A DNA stretch of 64,000 bases from Desulfovibrio ferrophilus (GTDB lineage Bacteria > Desulfobacterota > Desulfovibrionia > Desulfovibrionales > Desulfovibrionaceae), in contig NZ_AP017378.1 of the NCBI RefSeq assembly GCF_003966735.1, positions 3,430,905 through 3,494,904 on the forward strand, given 5' to 3'. The translations under genes and the position numbers were made by a program. Below, piece by piece: positions 9,063 through 17,374 of the stretch. The stretch's first letter is position 1. The number at the start of each line of letters is the position of its first letter. Under the pieces are notes generated by a model that saw nothing but the letters and a program-made list of their open reading frames with translations, ran no database searches and had not been told where the DNA came from.

Positions 9063-9559
9063 CAGGACACTCCGGGGATGTTTTTTTCAAGATGGATCAG
9101 GGCGTGTGGTGCCCCGTTTGGGCCATTGCGCGGGGCAATGCCCGTGGGCAAAAATCCCAATCTGGAATAGAGTAGCAGACCGCCAACATTCATGCTGAAG
9201 CATGACACCTTGAGCCGCCGGGCCGCATAGTTGTCCCGGGCCTTGACCTCCATGGTCTGCATCATGTGGCTGGCCAGACCTCGTCTGCGCATGGCAGGTG
9301 CAACCACAACATTGCCTGCCTCACAAAAATTTCCATGCTCCCAGGCCAGAATGTTGGCGTATCCGGCGATTGTTTCGTCACACAGGAACACCGTTGGCTC
9401 ACGGCGCTGTGCGGCGGCTTCGCCCAATTGACCAGGGGTGACCGGCCAGTTGGCTTTGGGGAACATGAAGAACAGCTCTTCTGCCGTGCGTGGGAAGCTG
9501 CAGAGTGCTGGCAGGTCGGATGTCTCAAGGGGACGGTGTGTGAATGTGAAGTCAGGCAT
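9062..9559 (-). CDS. GNAT-family N-acetyltransferase
   Basis: The 165-residue protein carries the GNAT acetyl-CoA motif as NVVVAPAMRRRGLASHMM, followed by a C-terminal SMNVGGLLLYSRLGF segment typical of motif B. The substrate is unknown (amino acid, protein N-terminus or antibiotic-like amines are possible). It sits between a MocR regulator (25-nt gap) and tag (1-nt overlap), so the three are probably co-transcribed. Confidence 0.88.
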   Translation of the reverse strand: MPDFTFTHRPLETSDLPALCSFPRTAEELFFMFPKANWPVTPGQLGEAAAQRREPTVFLCDETIAGYANILAWEHGNFCEAGNVVVAPAMRRRGLASHMMQTMEVKARDNYAARRLKVSCFSMNVGGLLLYSRLGFLPTGIAPRNGPNGAPHALIHLEKNIPGVS

Positions 9560-9584
9560 GATTCGGACTCTCTTCTTGTTTGCT

Positions 9585-11036
9585 CTAGACGCTGGGCAAT
9601 GAGTTGGACTGGGCCATGGATTTTGCCAATTGTCCCAATTCGATGATTCCCCTTTCTTTGATGTCGTCCCATACCCCGCCCAGTGACAGGCGGATGAAGC
9701 TTTTGAATTTGTCCTGTGTGGAGAAGATACTGCCAGGCGCCACCCCGATTCCGCGGGATTTGGCCTCGTAGAAATAGTCCACGCAATTGACCCCGCCAGG
9801 CAGTTCCACCCACAGAACGCTTCCTCCCTTGGGGCGTGTGGCTCGCGTGCCTTCGGGGAAATGTTCGCCCACGTGGTGCAGCATCACATCGCGTTGTTTG
9901 TGGATGGCGACACGCAGGCGCTTTAAGTGCTTGTCGTACAGCCCCTGACGTAGAAATTCGGCCAGTGCCATCTGGGTCGGACTGGCCGAACAGACGTTGG
10001 TCGTTGCCTTGATCTCCAGGGCTTTGGCCCGGAATTGGCCGGGGACCATCCAACCCACGCGATACCCCGGAGCAATGGTTTTGGAAAAGGAGGAACACAG
10101 AATCACTGTGCCGGTGGTGTCATAGGCCTTGAAGGTTCGAGGCCGGGCATCACCAAAGTGCAGGTCGCCATAGACATCGTCTTCCACCAGAGGCACGCCG
10201 CGCTCGGCAAGGAGTGTCACGATTTCGGCCTTGGCAGACTCAGAGGTCAGGCTGCCATCGGGGTTGTTGAAATTGGGGCAGAGCACCGAAGCCGTAATGT
10301 CGTATTTGTCCAGGGCATCACGGATATCACCGGGGTCGATGCCGTATTCTGGGTGCGAGGGGATTTCAATGGCTCGCAGACCCAGGGTCTCCACCAGTTG
10401 CAGGAAGCAGAAGTAAGTGGGGGACATGATCAGCACCGTGTCACCAGGGCGTGTAATGGTACGTAGTGAAATGTACAGGGCTTCCATGGCGCCAGCGGTG
10501 ATGATGACATCTTCGGGGGCGAAGCGTGTGCCGTGATCCAATCCGTGTAGTGAAATCTGTTTGCGCAGTTCCAGGTTGCCGGGGATGGTCTCGTACTCCA
10601 GGGCTTTGTGAGGTTGTTCGCGCAAAACCGAGGCCATGATGCGCGCCAACTGTCTGCCGGGAAGCAGTTCGCGGGAAGACGGACAGATAATACCCAGAGG
10701 GGTCAGGTCAGGGCGCCCAACAGATTCGAGAACCGCGTTGATCAACTTGGTGCGGCTGATGGGACGGGCTGCCTGCATTCCGTCACCGGAGGATGGCGTG
10801 GGCAACCGCCGGGGGGCGCGCACATAGAACCCTGAGCGAGGGCGGGATTCGACCACGCCTTTACGTTCCAATTCCACATACGCCTGGTTGATGGTCGAGA
10901 TGCTCGCATTGAGTCCCGTTGAGAGTTTTCGGAGAGAGGGCAGCTTGTCTCCGGGGGTGAGTGCCCCGGTATCGATGAGGCCCATTACATGATCTTCCAC
11001 AGCCTGATAGCGGAATTGGTTGGCGTTGGTCTGCAT
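9585..11036 (-). CDS. MocR-type regulator (GntR HTH fused to aminotransferase-like domain)
   Basis: The 483-residue protein has an N-terminal GntR winged helix (about residues 5-75, with GDKLPSLRKLSTGLNASISTI) and a class I/II aminotransferase fold (about 110-470). The PLP lysine lies in SSFSKTIAPGYRVGW, and the Asp and Tyr region is CPNFNNPDGS. MocR proteins use bound PLP or an amino-acid adduct as effector. It is divergent from azlCD across 126 bp that contain repeated ATCTGT boxes, so it probably controls those export genes and itself. Confidence 0.92.
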   Translation of the reverse strand: MQTNANQFRYQAVEDHVMGLIDTGALTPGDKLPSLRKLSTGLNASISTINQAYVELERKGVVESRPRSGFYVRAPRRLPTPSSGDGMQAARPISRTKLINAVLESVGRPDLTPLGIICPSSRELLPGRQLARIMASVLREQPHKALEYETIPGNLELRKQISLHGLDHGTRFAPEDVIITAGAMEALYISLRTITRPGDTVLIMSPTYFCFLQLVETLGLRAIEIPSHPEYGIDPGDIRDALDKYDITASVLCPNFNNPDGSLTSESAKAEIVTLLAERGVPLVEDDVYGDLHFGDARPRTFKAYDTTGTVILCSSFSKTIAPGYRVGWMVPGQFRAKALEIKATTNVCSASPTQMALAEFLRQGLYDKHLKRLRVAIHKQRDVMLHHVGEHFPEGTRATRPKGGSVLWVELPGGVNCVDYFYEAKSRGIGVAPGSIFSTQDKFKSFIRLSLGGVWDDIKERGIIELGQLAKSMAQSNSLPSV

Positions 11037-11073
11037 GGAGAGTGCCCAAACTGTTATGGTTGGTTTTTAATCG

Positions 11074-11098
11074 ATCTGTATCTGTACTGGTAACAGAT
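11074..11098. promoter_or_regulatory. Candidate MocR operator between mocR and azlCD
   Basis: ATCTGT occurs at 11074-11079 and 11080-11085 as a direct repeat and again inverted as ACAGAT at 11093-11098 (ATCTGT-N7-ACAGAT). MocR regulators commonly bind a combination of direct and inverted half-sites. The position in the divergent promoter region supports the call; binding is inferred. Confidence 0.45.
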
Positions 11099-11162
11099 TG
11101 TGTGGTCAATTCAAACCATAGATTGAGACCCCGAACTTCATCGGGGGGCAAGGAGACAGGGT

Positions 11163-11882
11163 ATGGTTACACGAGCCAGAGCAGTGCTCAAAATTCCTGC
11201 GATTCCAGTGGCTTTGAGCGGGGCAGTCAAACAGGCTTTGCCCATAGTTCTGGGCTATGTGCCCGTAGGCTTTGCTTTCGGAGTTTTGGCCCTGAAAAAC
11301 GGGATATCGCCGGTCAATGCAGTGTTGATGTCAGTGATTGTGTTTGCGGGCTCAGCGCAGCTCATTGCTGTAGGGTTGATTGGTGCAGGGGCTGCACCGT
11401 TATCGGTCATTGCCACTACATTTGTTGTCAACCTGCGTCATGTGTTGATGGCTGCATCCCTGGCTCCATTCCTGAGTTCCTGGCGCAAGCGCAGTTTGGC
11501 CTGGTTCGGCATGCAGCTGACGGATGAGACCTTTGCCGTGCACAGCGTGCGCTTCCACCGGGATGAAAGGGACAGGGCTGAGACCTTTGGCATCAATGCC
11601 ATTGCGCAGCTGGGCTGGGTTGGTGGATCGTGGCTGGGAGTGGCGGCAAGTACGGTCATCTCGGACGTGCGACCTCTGGGACTTGATTACGCATTACCTG
11701 CCATGTTCATTGCGCTGGTTGTGGCGCAGGTCAAGGACACCACGCATGTCCTGGTGGGGCTGGTGGCCGCAGTGTTGTCTCTGACCTTTCTTGAAGTCGG
11801 CGTTGGGCAGTGGAACGTCATCCTGGCAACGGTGGCCGGGGCAAGCCTCGGAACGGGAGTGGCGACATGGACCAGACGCTGA
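11163..11882 (+). CDS. azlC: AzlC-family branched-chain amino acid exporter, large subunit
   Basis: The 239-residue membrane protein shows the AzlC pattern: QALPIVLGYVPVGFAFGVLA at the start, FAGSAQLIAVGLI, and NLRHVLMAASLAPFL. AzlC with AzlD exports branched-chain and related amino acids or their toxic analogues. The 3' end overlaps azlD by 16 nt. Expression is likely set by the divergent MocR protein. Confidence 0.92.
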   Translation: MVTRARAVLKIPAIPVALSGAVKQALPIVLGYVPVGFAFGVLALKNGISPVNAVLMSVIVFAGSAQLIAVGLIGAGAAPLSVIATTFVVNLRHVLMAASLAPFLSSWRKRSLAWFGMQLTDETFAVHSVRFHRDERDRAETFGINAIAQLGWVGGSWLGVAASTVISDVRPLGLDYALPAMFIALVVAQVKDTTHVLVGLVAAVLSLTFLEVGVGQWNVILATVAGASLGTGVATWTRR

Positions 11883-12196
11883 TTTTTGCAACCATTGTCG
11901 GTATGGCCCTGGTGACCTATATCCCCCGCGCGGTGCCACTTCTCGCTCTGGCGTCACGAAATCTGCCGCCAGTGGTGGTGCGCTGGCTTGGATATGTGCC
12001 GACTGCAGTGCTTTCGGCCATGCTTGCACCTTGCCTGCTGCTTGAGGACGGCGCAGTGAATCTTGGAGTGGACAATCTGTTCCTCTTGGCGGCGATTCCC
12101 ACTTTTCTGACCGCCATATTCACCCGGAGCTTTTTTGGATCCGTAGCCATGGGCATGGGTTTGGTCGCCTTGGGGCGCTATCTGCCCATTATGTAA
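11867..12196 (+). CDS. azlD: AzlD-family branched-chain amino acid exporter, small subunit
   Basis: The 109-residue protein begins MDQTLIFATIVGMALVTYIP, with YIPRAVPLL as the AzlD motif, and has three to four membrane helices. The ATG at 11867 lies inside the azlC end, as is usual for this pair. It works as the small partner of AzlC. Confidence 0.9.
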   Translation: MDQTLIFATIVGMALVTYIPRAVPLLALASRNLPPVVVRWLGYVPTAVLSAMLAPCLLLEDGAVNLGVDNLFLLAAIPTFLTAIFTRSFFGSVAMGMGLVALGRYLPIM

Positions 12197-12225
12197 TTAT
12201 TTGAAAATTTCCACCCACACCATCC

Positions 12226-12268
12226 GCGCCGCGCGGAGCCGGCGGTCGGCTCTGCGCGGCGCCTCTTT
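12226..12268 (+). terminator. Terminator after azlCD
   Basis: A long GC-rich stem (GCGCCGCGCGGAGCC, 12226-12240, with GGCTCTGCGCGGCGC, 12248-12262, one mismatch) is followed by CTCTTTTG. Confidence 0.85.
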
Positions 12269-12340
12269 TGAATTGCTTCCGTTGAAGACGAATTGAAGCA
12301 CCCCCCCTGCCGATTATTGGGAAGATAGGCCTGTCAGTTG

Positions 12341-12360
12341 CAGTTTAGCCAGCTAGACTG
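12341..12360. promoter_or_regulatory. Imperfect palindrome upstream of the chemoreceptor gene
   Basis: CAGTTTAGC (12341-12349) and GCTAGACTG (12352-12360) form 9-nt arms with one mismatch. It lies in the 408-bp gap between azlD and the chemoreceptor gene, where otherwise I see only the terminator and a possible promoter. Could be an operator; unproven. Confidence 0.3.
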
Positions 12361-12475
12361 GTTATATTGTTTGTCTATTGATCCTTGGCTTTTTCTGATT
12401 CCTGCATTAAATGGCTTTCTTATATTCCGAGTAAATGAGTCGTGATGATTGGCAAATCACAATGTATATTGGCAG

Positions 12476-12505
12476 TTGACCAAATTTTTTAGATATTGAT
12501 AAGAT
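12476..12505 (+). promoter_or_regulatory. Possible promoter of the chemoreceptor gene
   Basis: TTGACC (12476-12481) and TAAGAT (12500-12505) are separated by 18 nt in AT-rich DNA, about 100 nt before the start codon. Weak match to the sigma-70 consensus. Confidence 0.3.
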
Positions 12506-12604
12506 GCTTGTCTATGTCCTCACCTGACGTACGCGGAAAGCTGTCGGCAGGAGTGAGTGCTATTTGTTTCTTTTCTCCGGGGTGTCTTACAAAGGGGTGT
12601 CGCA

Positions 12605-14647
12605 ATGAGTTGGAAGGACCTGGGGTTGAAAACCAAGTTCAGTGTAGGATTCGGATTTGTCCTGATTCTGCTCACAGTCGTGGGGTTGTGGTCCATCCTG
12701 GGGGTTGGCCGGATAGTGGATAATGCCGGAGAAGTGATTGAAGGCAACAAGCTCAAGGGCAATTTTACCCAGCGGGTAGTGGACCATTTGAAATGGGCGG
12801 AAAAGGTTGGGGCCTATCTTACGGACAAGGACGTGACCGAACTCAAGGTCCAGCTTGATCCCCATAAGTGTGCCTTCGGTCAGTGGTACTATGGCGAGGG
12901 ACGCAAAGAGGCCGAACAGCTTGTGCCTGCCATCAGAAACAACATGGAAGCCATTGAGGCTCCGCACAAGCATCTGCACGAATCCGCAGCTTTGATCAAA
13001 GACAAGTATGTGGACGTAGACCCGGACGTGGGCGGCTTTCTGCGCGAGAAAAAGACCGACCATGTGGTCTGGATGAACCATGTGATCAAGGTCTTTACCG
13101 ATCCAGCCATCAAAAAGGCCGAAGTGCAGACCGACTTTCACAAGTGCGGGTTGGGGAAATGGCTCTATTCCGAGGATTTGGCTGAGCGGATGCGGGCCAA
13201 TCCAGAGTTGAAGGCCATGGTCGATCCGATCTACGAACCGCATAAGGAACTCCACTCCTCCGTCATCGAAATCAATAAATTGCTGGCCCAAGGGCGTCGA
13301 GCCGAGGCCAACCGCTTTTTCCAGACCACGACGACCGGTTTTGCCGACCACACTCTGGGCAAGATTGATGAGATGATTACCTGGCATGATAACCGTATGG
13401 GAATGCGCCAGGAAGCTCTGGATATTTATGCCACACAGACCAAGGCCCACCTCGGCAAGGTTCAGGATATTCTGAATGAGACTTCGAAAGTCGTCACCGA
13501 CAACATCATGACCGACGAGCAGATGCTGGACGCGGCCTCCAATACGCGGACCGTGGTGATCATTTTGACTGCCGTGGCGATTCCTCTGGGACTGTTCTTT
13601 GCCTTTATCATTGCCCGGGGCATTCTTGGGCCCATCCTGAAGGGCGTGGAGCTGTCGACTGCTTTTAGCGAAGGTGACCTGAGTGCCGATGTCGATGTGC
13701 ACCAAAAGGATGAGGTCGGTAAACTTGCCGATTCCATGCGCGAAATGGGCGACAAGCTGCGGCAGATCGTGGGAGAGGTTCAGGGCGCGACGGATAATGT
13801 GGCCTCTGGTTCCGAAGAGCTGTCAGCGTCCTCGGAAACCCTGTCTCAGGGGGCGACCGAACAGGCCGCCAGCGTGGAAGAGGTGTCTTCCTCCATGGAA
13901 CAGATGGCGGCCAATATCCGCCAGAATGCCGAAAATGCCCGTACTACCGAGGACATTGCGGTCAAGGCTGCCGAGGATACTGAAGAAGGCGGCAAGGCCG
14001 TGAACCAGACCGTGGGAGCCATGAAGCAGATCGCCGAAAAGATCTCCATCATTGAGGAGATTGCACGGCAGACGAATCTGTTGGCTTTGAACGCAGCCAT
14101 TGAGGCCGCACGGGCCGGCGAACACGGCAAGGGTTTTGCCGTTGTTGCCGCCGAAGTGCGCAAGCTGGCCGAGCGCAGTGGTACGGCTGCTTCGGAGATC
14201 AGCGAGCTGTCTGCCTCCAGCGTCGAAGTCGCAGAAAAGGCTGGGCAGATGCTGGAGCGCATCGTGCCCGACATTCGTCGCACGGCCGATCTGGTGCAGG
14301 AAATTGCCGCAGCAAGCAATGAGCAGAACGCCGGTGCGGAGCAGATCAACAAGGCCATTCAGCAATTGGATCAGGTAATCCAGCAGAATGCCTCGGCTGC
14401 TGAGGAAATGGCCTCGACTTCAGAGGAGTTGTCCAGCCAGGCAGAGCAGCTTAAAATCAGCATGAGCTTCTTCAGGGTGGATGGGGCAAGGAATCGATTC
14501 ACCCCCGTCAGACCGTCAATGACTGTGAATCCGACTCCTCCCAGAAAGCTGGAGGCCAAGCCCCAGCCCGTTAAGAATGGAGGCGGAATCTCCCTGTCTC
14601 TGGATGCCGGAGAGGATGAGGATGACGACGTGTTCGAGCGTTTCTAG
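12605..14647 (+). CDS. Methyl-accepting chemotaxis protein with two CZB-like domains in its sensor
   Basis: The 680-residue receptor has a first membrane helix (about residues 13-35), an extracytoplasmic sensor, a second helix (about 318-343), HAMP, and a full MA domain with the [20 protein letters not shown] hairpin tip. The sensor holds two copies of a CZB-like zinc site with the same spacing: His61, Cys89, His121, His125 and His153, Cys181, His213, His217 (HKCxxGxW in each). The tail is acidic and ends VFERF, which may act as a CheR/CheB tether. The start at 12605 follows an AGGGGTG site; the frame extends to 12557 without support. Zinc or redox sensing is the family inference. Confidence 0.93.
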   Translation: MSWKDLGLKTKFSVGFGFVLILLTVVGLWSILGVGRIVDNAGEVIEGNKLKGNFTQRVVDHLKWAEKVGAYLTDKDVTELKVQLDPHKCAFGQWYYGEGRKEAEQLVPAIRNNMEAIEAPHKHLHESAALIKDKYVDVDPDVGGFLREKKTDHVVWMNHVIKVFTDPAIKKAEVQTDFHKCGLGKWLYSEDLAERMRANPELKAMVDPIYEPHKELHSSVIEINKLLAQGRRAEANRFFQTTTTGFADHTLGKIDEMITWHDNRMGMRQEALDIYATQTKAHLGKVQDILNETSKVVTDNIMTDEQMLDAASNTRTVVIILTAVAIPLGLFFAFIIARGILGPILKGVELSTAFSEGDLSADVDVHQKDEVGKLADSMREMGDKLRQIVGEVQGATDNVASGSEELSASSETLSQGATEQAASVEEVSSSMEQMAANIRQNAENARTTEDIAVKAAEDTEEGGKAVNQTVGAMKQIAEKISIIEEIARQTNLLALNAAIEAARAGEHGKGFAVVAAEVRKLAERSGTAASEISELSASSVEVAEKAGQMLERIVPDIRRTADLVQEIAAASNEQNAGAEQINKAIQQLDQVIQQNASAAEEMASTSEELSSQAEQLKISMSFFRVDGARNRFTPVRPSMTVNPTPPRKLEAKPQPVKNGGGISLSLDAGEDEDDDVFERF

Positions 14648-14675
14648 ACTGCTCTTTTGATCATCCAGGAATGAT

Positions 14676-14710
14676 AACGGGCGTGGCCATCTGACCACGC
14701 CCGTTTTTTA
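14676..14710. terminator. Bidirectional terminator between chemoreceptor and HD-GYP genes
   Basis: AACGGGCGTGG (14676-14686) pairs with CCACGCCCGTT (14695-14705) and runs into TTTTTT on the plus strand. It ends at the stop codon of the convergent gene and can serve both. Confidence 0.88.
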
Positions 14711-15925
14711 TTGTGCCTGTTGCAGGTAGTCACCCGGATTGACCCCAAAGGGCTCGTGATCCAGGCATTCCGTGATTTCCAAAGGTGTGTTTCCGTTTTG
14801 TTCACTCAAGTCCAACTGCCGTTTGGAGATGGGCTTCATGTCAGGGCCAAAGGCGATCAGTACGCTGGGCCTGAGTGGCGCATCGGGGTTGGAGCCGGTG
14901 ACAATGCCGCATTCCTTGCTGGACAGACGCACCATGCTGCCCACGGGATAGATCCCCAGGAACTTGATGAAGCTCTCGGCCTTGCCGGGGTAAAAGTCCT
15001 TGCCGCGCATGCCATACAGAATGGTCAGGGCCTTGCTGGGCATCATGGGCGGCTTGTAGACACGGCGGCTGGTCAGGGCATCGTAGACGTCGGCCACGGC
15101 GATGATGCGCGCGAAGGGGTGGATGTCATCCCCCGCAATCCGGCGTGGATATCCGTTGCCGTTGAATTTCTCGTGATGCTCGGCGATGCCGCGCAGGATT
15201 CGTTTGGGAATCCCCTTTTTCTCGCGAAGTAGACGGTAGCTGCGCTGCGGGTGCTTTTGCATGACCGTGAATTCCTGGTCGGTCAGTTTGCCTGGCTTGT
15301 TCAGAATGTCGGGGGGAATCAGCGACTTGCCTACGTCATGGAACAGGGCAGCGGCACCCAAATCGCGCAGATCCTGAGGAGACAGTCCCAAGTAGTTGCC
15401 AAAGGCCGTGGAAAGCACAGAGACGTTGATGCAATGGGTAAACGTGTACTCATCGAAACTCTTCAGCTTGGTGAGGCTGATCAGGGCGTCGTGGTTTCGA
15501 GTCACGCTGTTCAGCATTTCCTCCACAAGGCCTTCGGCGGCATCGTAGTCGACCTTGCCGTCCTTGGCCGCGCTGGTCATGAAGTCTTTGGCAAAGGCCA
15601 GGGACTCGTCATACACCGCCTTGGCTCTGTGGATTTCCACAGCCATGGGTACAGCGGGTTTGTAGCGTCCGTGCTCGTCGCCGATGACTCCGTCCCGGAC
15701 CTGTTCTTCGGGTCTTTTATTCGTGGAGATGTTCCAGGTGTAGCTGCCACGGTCCGTATCGATGAATGCGTCGAGGTAGCCTTCATCCAAAAGGTGCGTG
15801 GTTTGGTCCTTGGAGGTGATTTCTCCCTCTTCGGCGTACAGATAGGGATGCTCAGCCCAATCCAATCCGGTGTCGACAACGTACATGCCAATCCGTATCG
15901 CAGCGGCGGGGATTTTCTTAATCAT
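14708..15925 (-). CDS. HD-GYP domain cyclic-di-GMP phosphodiesterase
   Basis: The 405-residue protein has an N-terminal DUF3391-like domain (about residues 3-130) and an HD-GYP domain. The metal and catalytic motifs are LFHDVGKSLIP (HD), HHEKFNGNGYP (HHExxxGxGYP) and VADVYDALTSRRVYK. It hydrolyses c-di-GMP and so opposes the GGDEF protein encoded nearby. The ATG follows an AAGGAAC site. No membrane segments are present. It is transcribed alone, convergent with the chemoreceptor gene. Confidence 0.94.
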   Translation of the reverse strand: MIKKIPAAAIRIGMYVVDTGLDWAEHPYLYAEEGEITSKDQTTHLLDEGYLDAFIDTDRGSYTWNISTNKRPEEQVRDGVIGDEHGRYKPAVPMAVEIHRAKAVYDESLAFAKDFMTSAAKDGKVDYDAAEGLVEEMLNSVTRNHDALISLTKLKSFDEYTFTHCINVSVLSTAFGNYLGLSPQDLRDLGAAALFHDVGKSLIPPDILNKPGKLTDQEFTVMQKHPQRSYRLLREKKGIPKRILRGIAEHHEKFNGNGYPRRIAGDDIHPFARIIAVADVYDALTSRRVYKPPMMPSKALTILYGMRGKDFYPGKAESFIKFLGIYPVGSMVRLSSKECGIVTGSNPDAPLRPSVLIAFGPDMKPISKRQLDLSEQNGNTPLEITECLDHEPFGVNPGDYLQQAQ

Positions 15926-16101
15926 TAATCAGTTCCTTGCGAGCAGCGGTGCGTGCGCGGGCAGGTTGATAAATAATAGTAGTGGCTCACATGCATCTCA
16001 GTGGGGCAGCGGTAGCGAAGACCAATCGTGTGTACTGCATTCAAAGTGAATCAGATTTGGAAGGACGACGCAAGCCTCGCGTGATCCCCTATGGTCAGAT
16101 A

Positions 16102-17016
16102 CTATTTGCGCCCGACAATGCGCAGTTGAATGCTGATGGCATCGTGCACCAGGTGCATGCCGAGATGTTTGAAGAATTTTCCCGATCCATACAGCAGGCC
16201 CCATCGGGTGCGGTCGAGGTCGAAGTGGGCTTCTGCTGCCATGCCGTCTTCAATGGTAGAGAGTGTTGCCGGAAAGGCCAGGGTTTCGATGCGGCCCCGT
16301 AGCAGCAATTCCCCGCGCAGATGGCAGTTGATTGCACCGGGAGTCGTGCCGGGCAGTGCTTCGGATTGTTCGATGGTGAAGCGGGTCTCGGGGTGACGAC
16401 CTGCAAACAGGAAATCATCTGAGAGCAGATGCTTGAGCAACATTTCTGCCAGGGAGGAGTCTTCAAGGTCCGTATTGGTCAGCGAGGAGATATCAATGGC
16501 GAAATCTCCTCCCACGCGCCCTTTGTCCAGACGCATGATGCCTTCATTGAGGCGCAGGGTTCCGGTGTGTTTGCCATTGGCGTTGCGTCCGGTCCATTCG
16601 ATGATGCTCTCCGCGAGGTCCACTTTGTACGTGCCATCCGCAGGCAGCGGGTGATGATCCTGAGGCTCTGTGCCATATCCTTCCACTGGGCTGTTTGCCG
16701 TTTTCCAAGCCTGAAAACCGCCATGCAGGGCATAGACGCGGCGGAATCCCTGGCGCAGCAATTTCTTGGCTCCTGAGTCAGCGTCACGGGTTTCTTCGGC
16801 TTCGCCATAGACAACCACCACGTCTTCAGGGCTGATTCCGATTGTCTGAACCTGTTCGAGGAAGGTCACTTCATAGACGCAGGCGTTTTTGGCTCCGGGC
16901 AGGTGCCTTTGCTCAAATACCCCGGCAGGAAGCACATCCAGCAGGTGGAAGTTGCGGCCTTCGTCCATCCAGGCGCTGAGTTCCTGTGGGGAAATGCGGG
17001 TGTAATTGGTATCCAT
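16102..17016 (-). CDS. Rhodanese-like (Cys-less) domain fused to a YceI lipid-binding domain
   Basis: The 304-residue protein has a rhodanese fold (about residues 6-110, HLLDVLPAGVFEQRHLPGA) and a YceI lipocalin-like domain (about 125-304, GTYKVDLAESIIEWTGRN...GGDFAIDISSL). The rhodanese active loop reads VVVYGEAEETRDA, so Gly71 replaces the sulfur-accepting Cys and the domain cannot act as a normal sulfurtransferase. YceI proteins bind polyisoprenoid or amide lipids and are mostly periplasmic, but no signal peptide is seen here. The ATG at 17016 follows GGAGG; upstream codons to 17160 lack support. It may be controlled by the palindrome at 17109-17124. Confidence 0.88.
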   Translation of the reverse strand: MDTNYTRISPQELSAWMDEGRNFHLLDVLPAGVFEQRHLPGAKNACVYEVTFLEQVQTIGISPEDVVVVYGEAEETRDADSGAKKLLRQGFRRVYALHGGFQAWKTANSPVEGYGTEPQDHHPLPADGTYKVDLAESIIEWTGRNANGKHTGTLRLNEGIMRLDKGRVGGDFAIDISSLTNTDLEDSSLAEMLLKHLLSDDFLFAGRHPETRFTIEQSEALPGTTPGAINCHLRGELLLRGRIETLAFPATLSTIEDGMAAEAHFDLDRTRWGLLYGSGKFFKHLGMHLVHDAISIQLRIVGRK

Positions 17017-17056
17017 CGATATGGTTCCTCCATGAAATTTTGTTGTGCAATTTATT

Positions 17057-17124
17057 AGTATAGTTCCTGAGTGGGGTATTGACCAGAGGTCTAGCGCCCG
17101 AAGTGCGACGTGACCGATGTCACG
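17057..17124 (-). promoter_or_regulatory. CRP/FNR-type site and -10 box upstream of the rhodanese-YceI gene
   Basis: CGTGAC-CGAT-GTCACG (17109-17124) is a perfect palindrome with the GTGA-N6-TCAC geometry of the CRP/FNR family. On the minus strand TATACT (17057-17062) is a good -10 box with no clear -35, putting the palindrome centre about 66 nt upstream of the likely start, close to a class I activator position. Desulfovibrio-type bacteria have several CRP/FNR paralogues (for example HcpR), so the exact regulator is open. Confidence 0.5.
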
Positions 17125-17252
17125 ACAAGAGAAACCTGAGAGCAGAATCCGGGGCGGCATGGATGCTGTGGCTGTAGGGGGATGCGCACGCAGTCGTCTG
17201 CCAGCAGGGAGGAGTCATGTTCGCTGGGAGCGTGGATCTTGGCGTAGGACAT
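17091..17252 (-). CDS. Possible 53-residue protein upstream of the rhodanese-YceI gene
   Basis: An ATG at 17252 is preceded by AAGGAGG at a 5-nt spacing, a near-ideal ribosome-binding site, and reads 53 codons. The product begins MSYAKIHAPSEHDSSLLADD and has three His and three Cys but no recognisable domain. It ends 75 nt before the rhodanese-YceI start and its 3' end overlaps the CRP-like palindrome. It may be a real small protein or a leader peptide. The quality of the start site is the only strong argument. Confidence 0.45.
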   Translation of the reverse strand: MSYAKIHAPSEHDSSLLADDCVRIPLQPQHPCRPGFCSQVSLVVTSVTSHFGR

Positions 17253-17374
17253 TGGTCCTCCTTGCGTTGAGCAACATGCAGGGTACACGCGCTTGGTAGT
17301 GATTCCAAGTGCCGCGCAGGGAATCTGGACATTGGCAGGCCAAGCGGCCATGCTCTCGGGCCTTGGAGGGAAAG

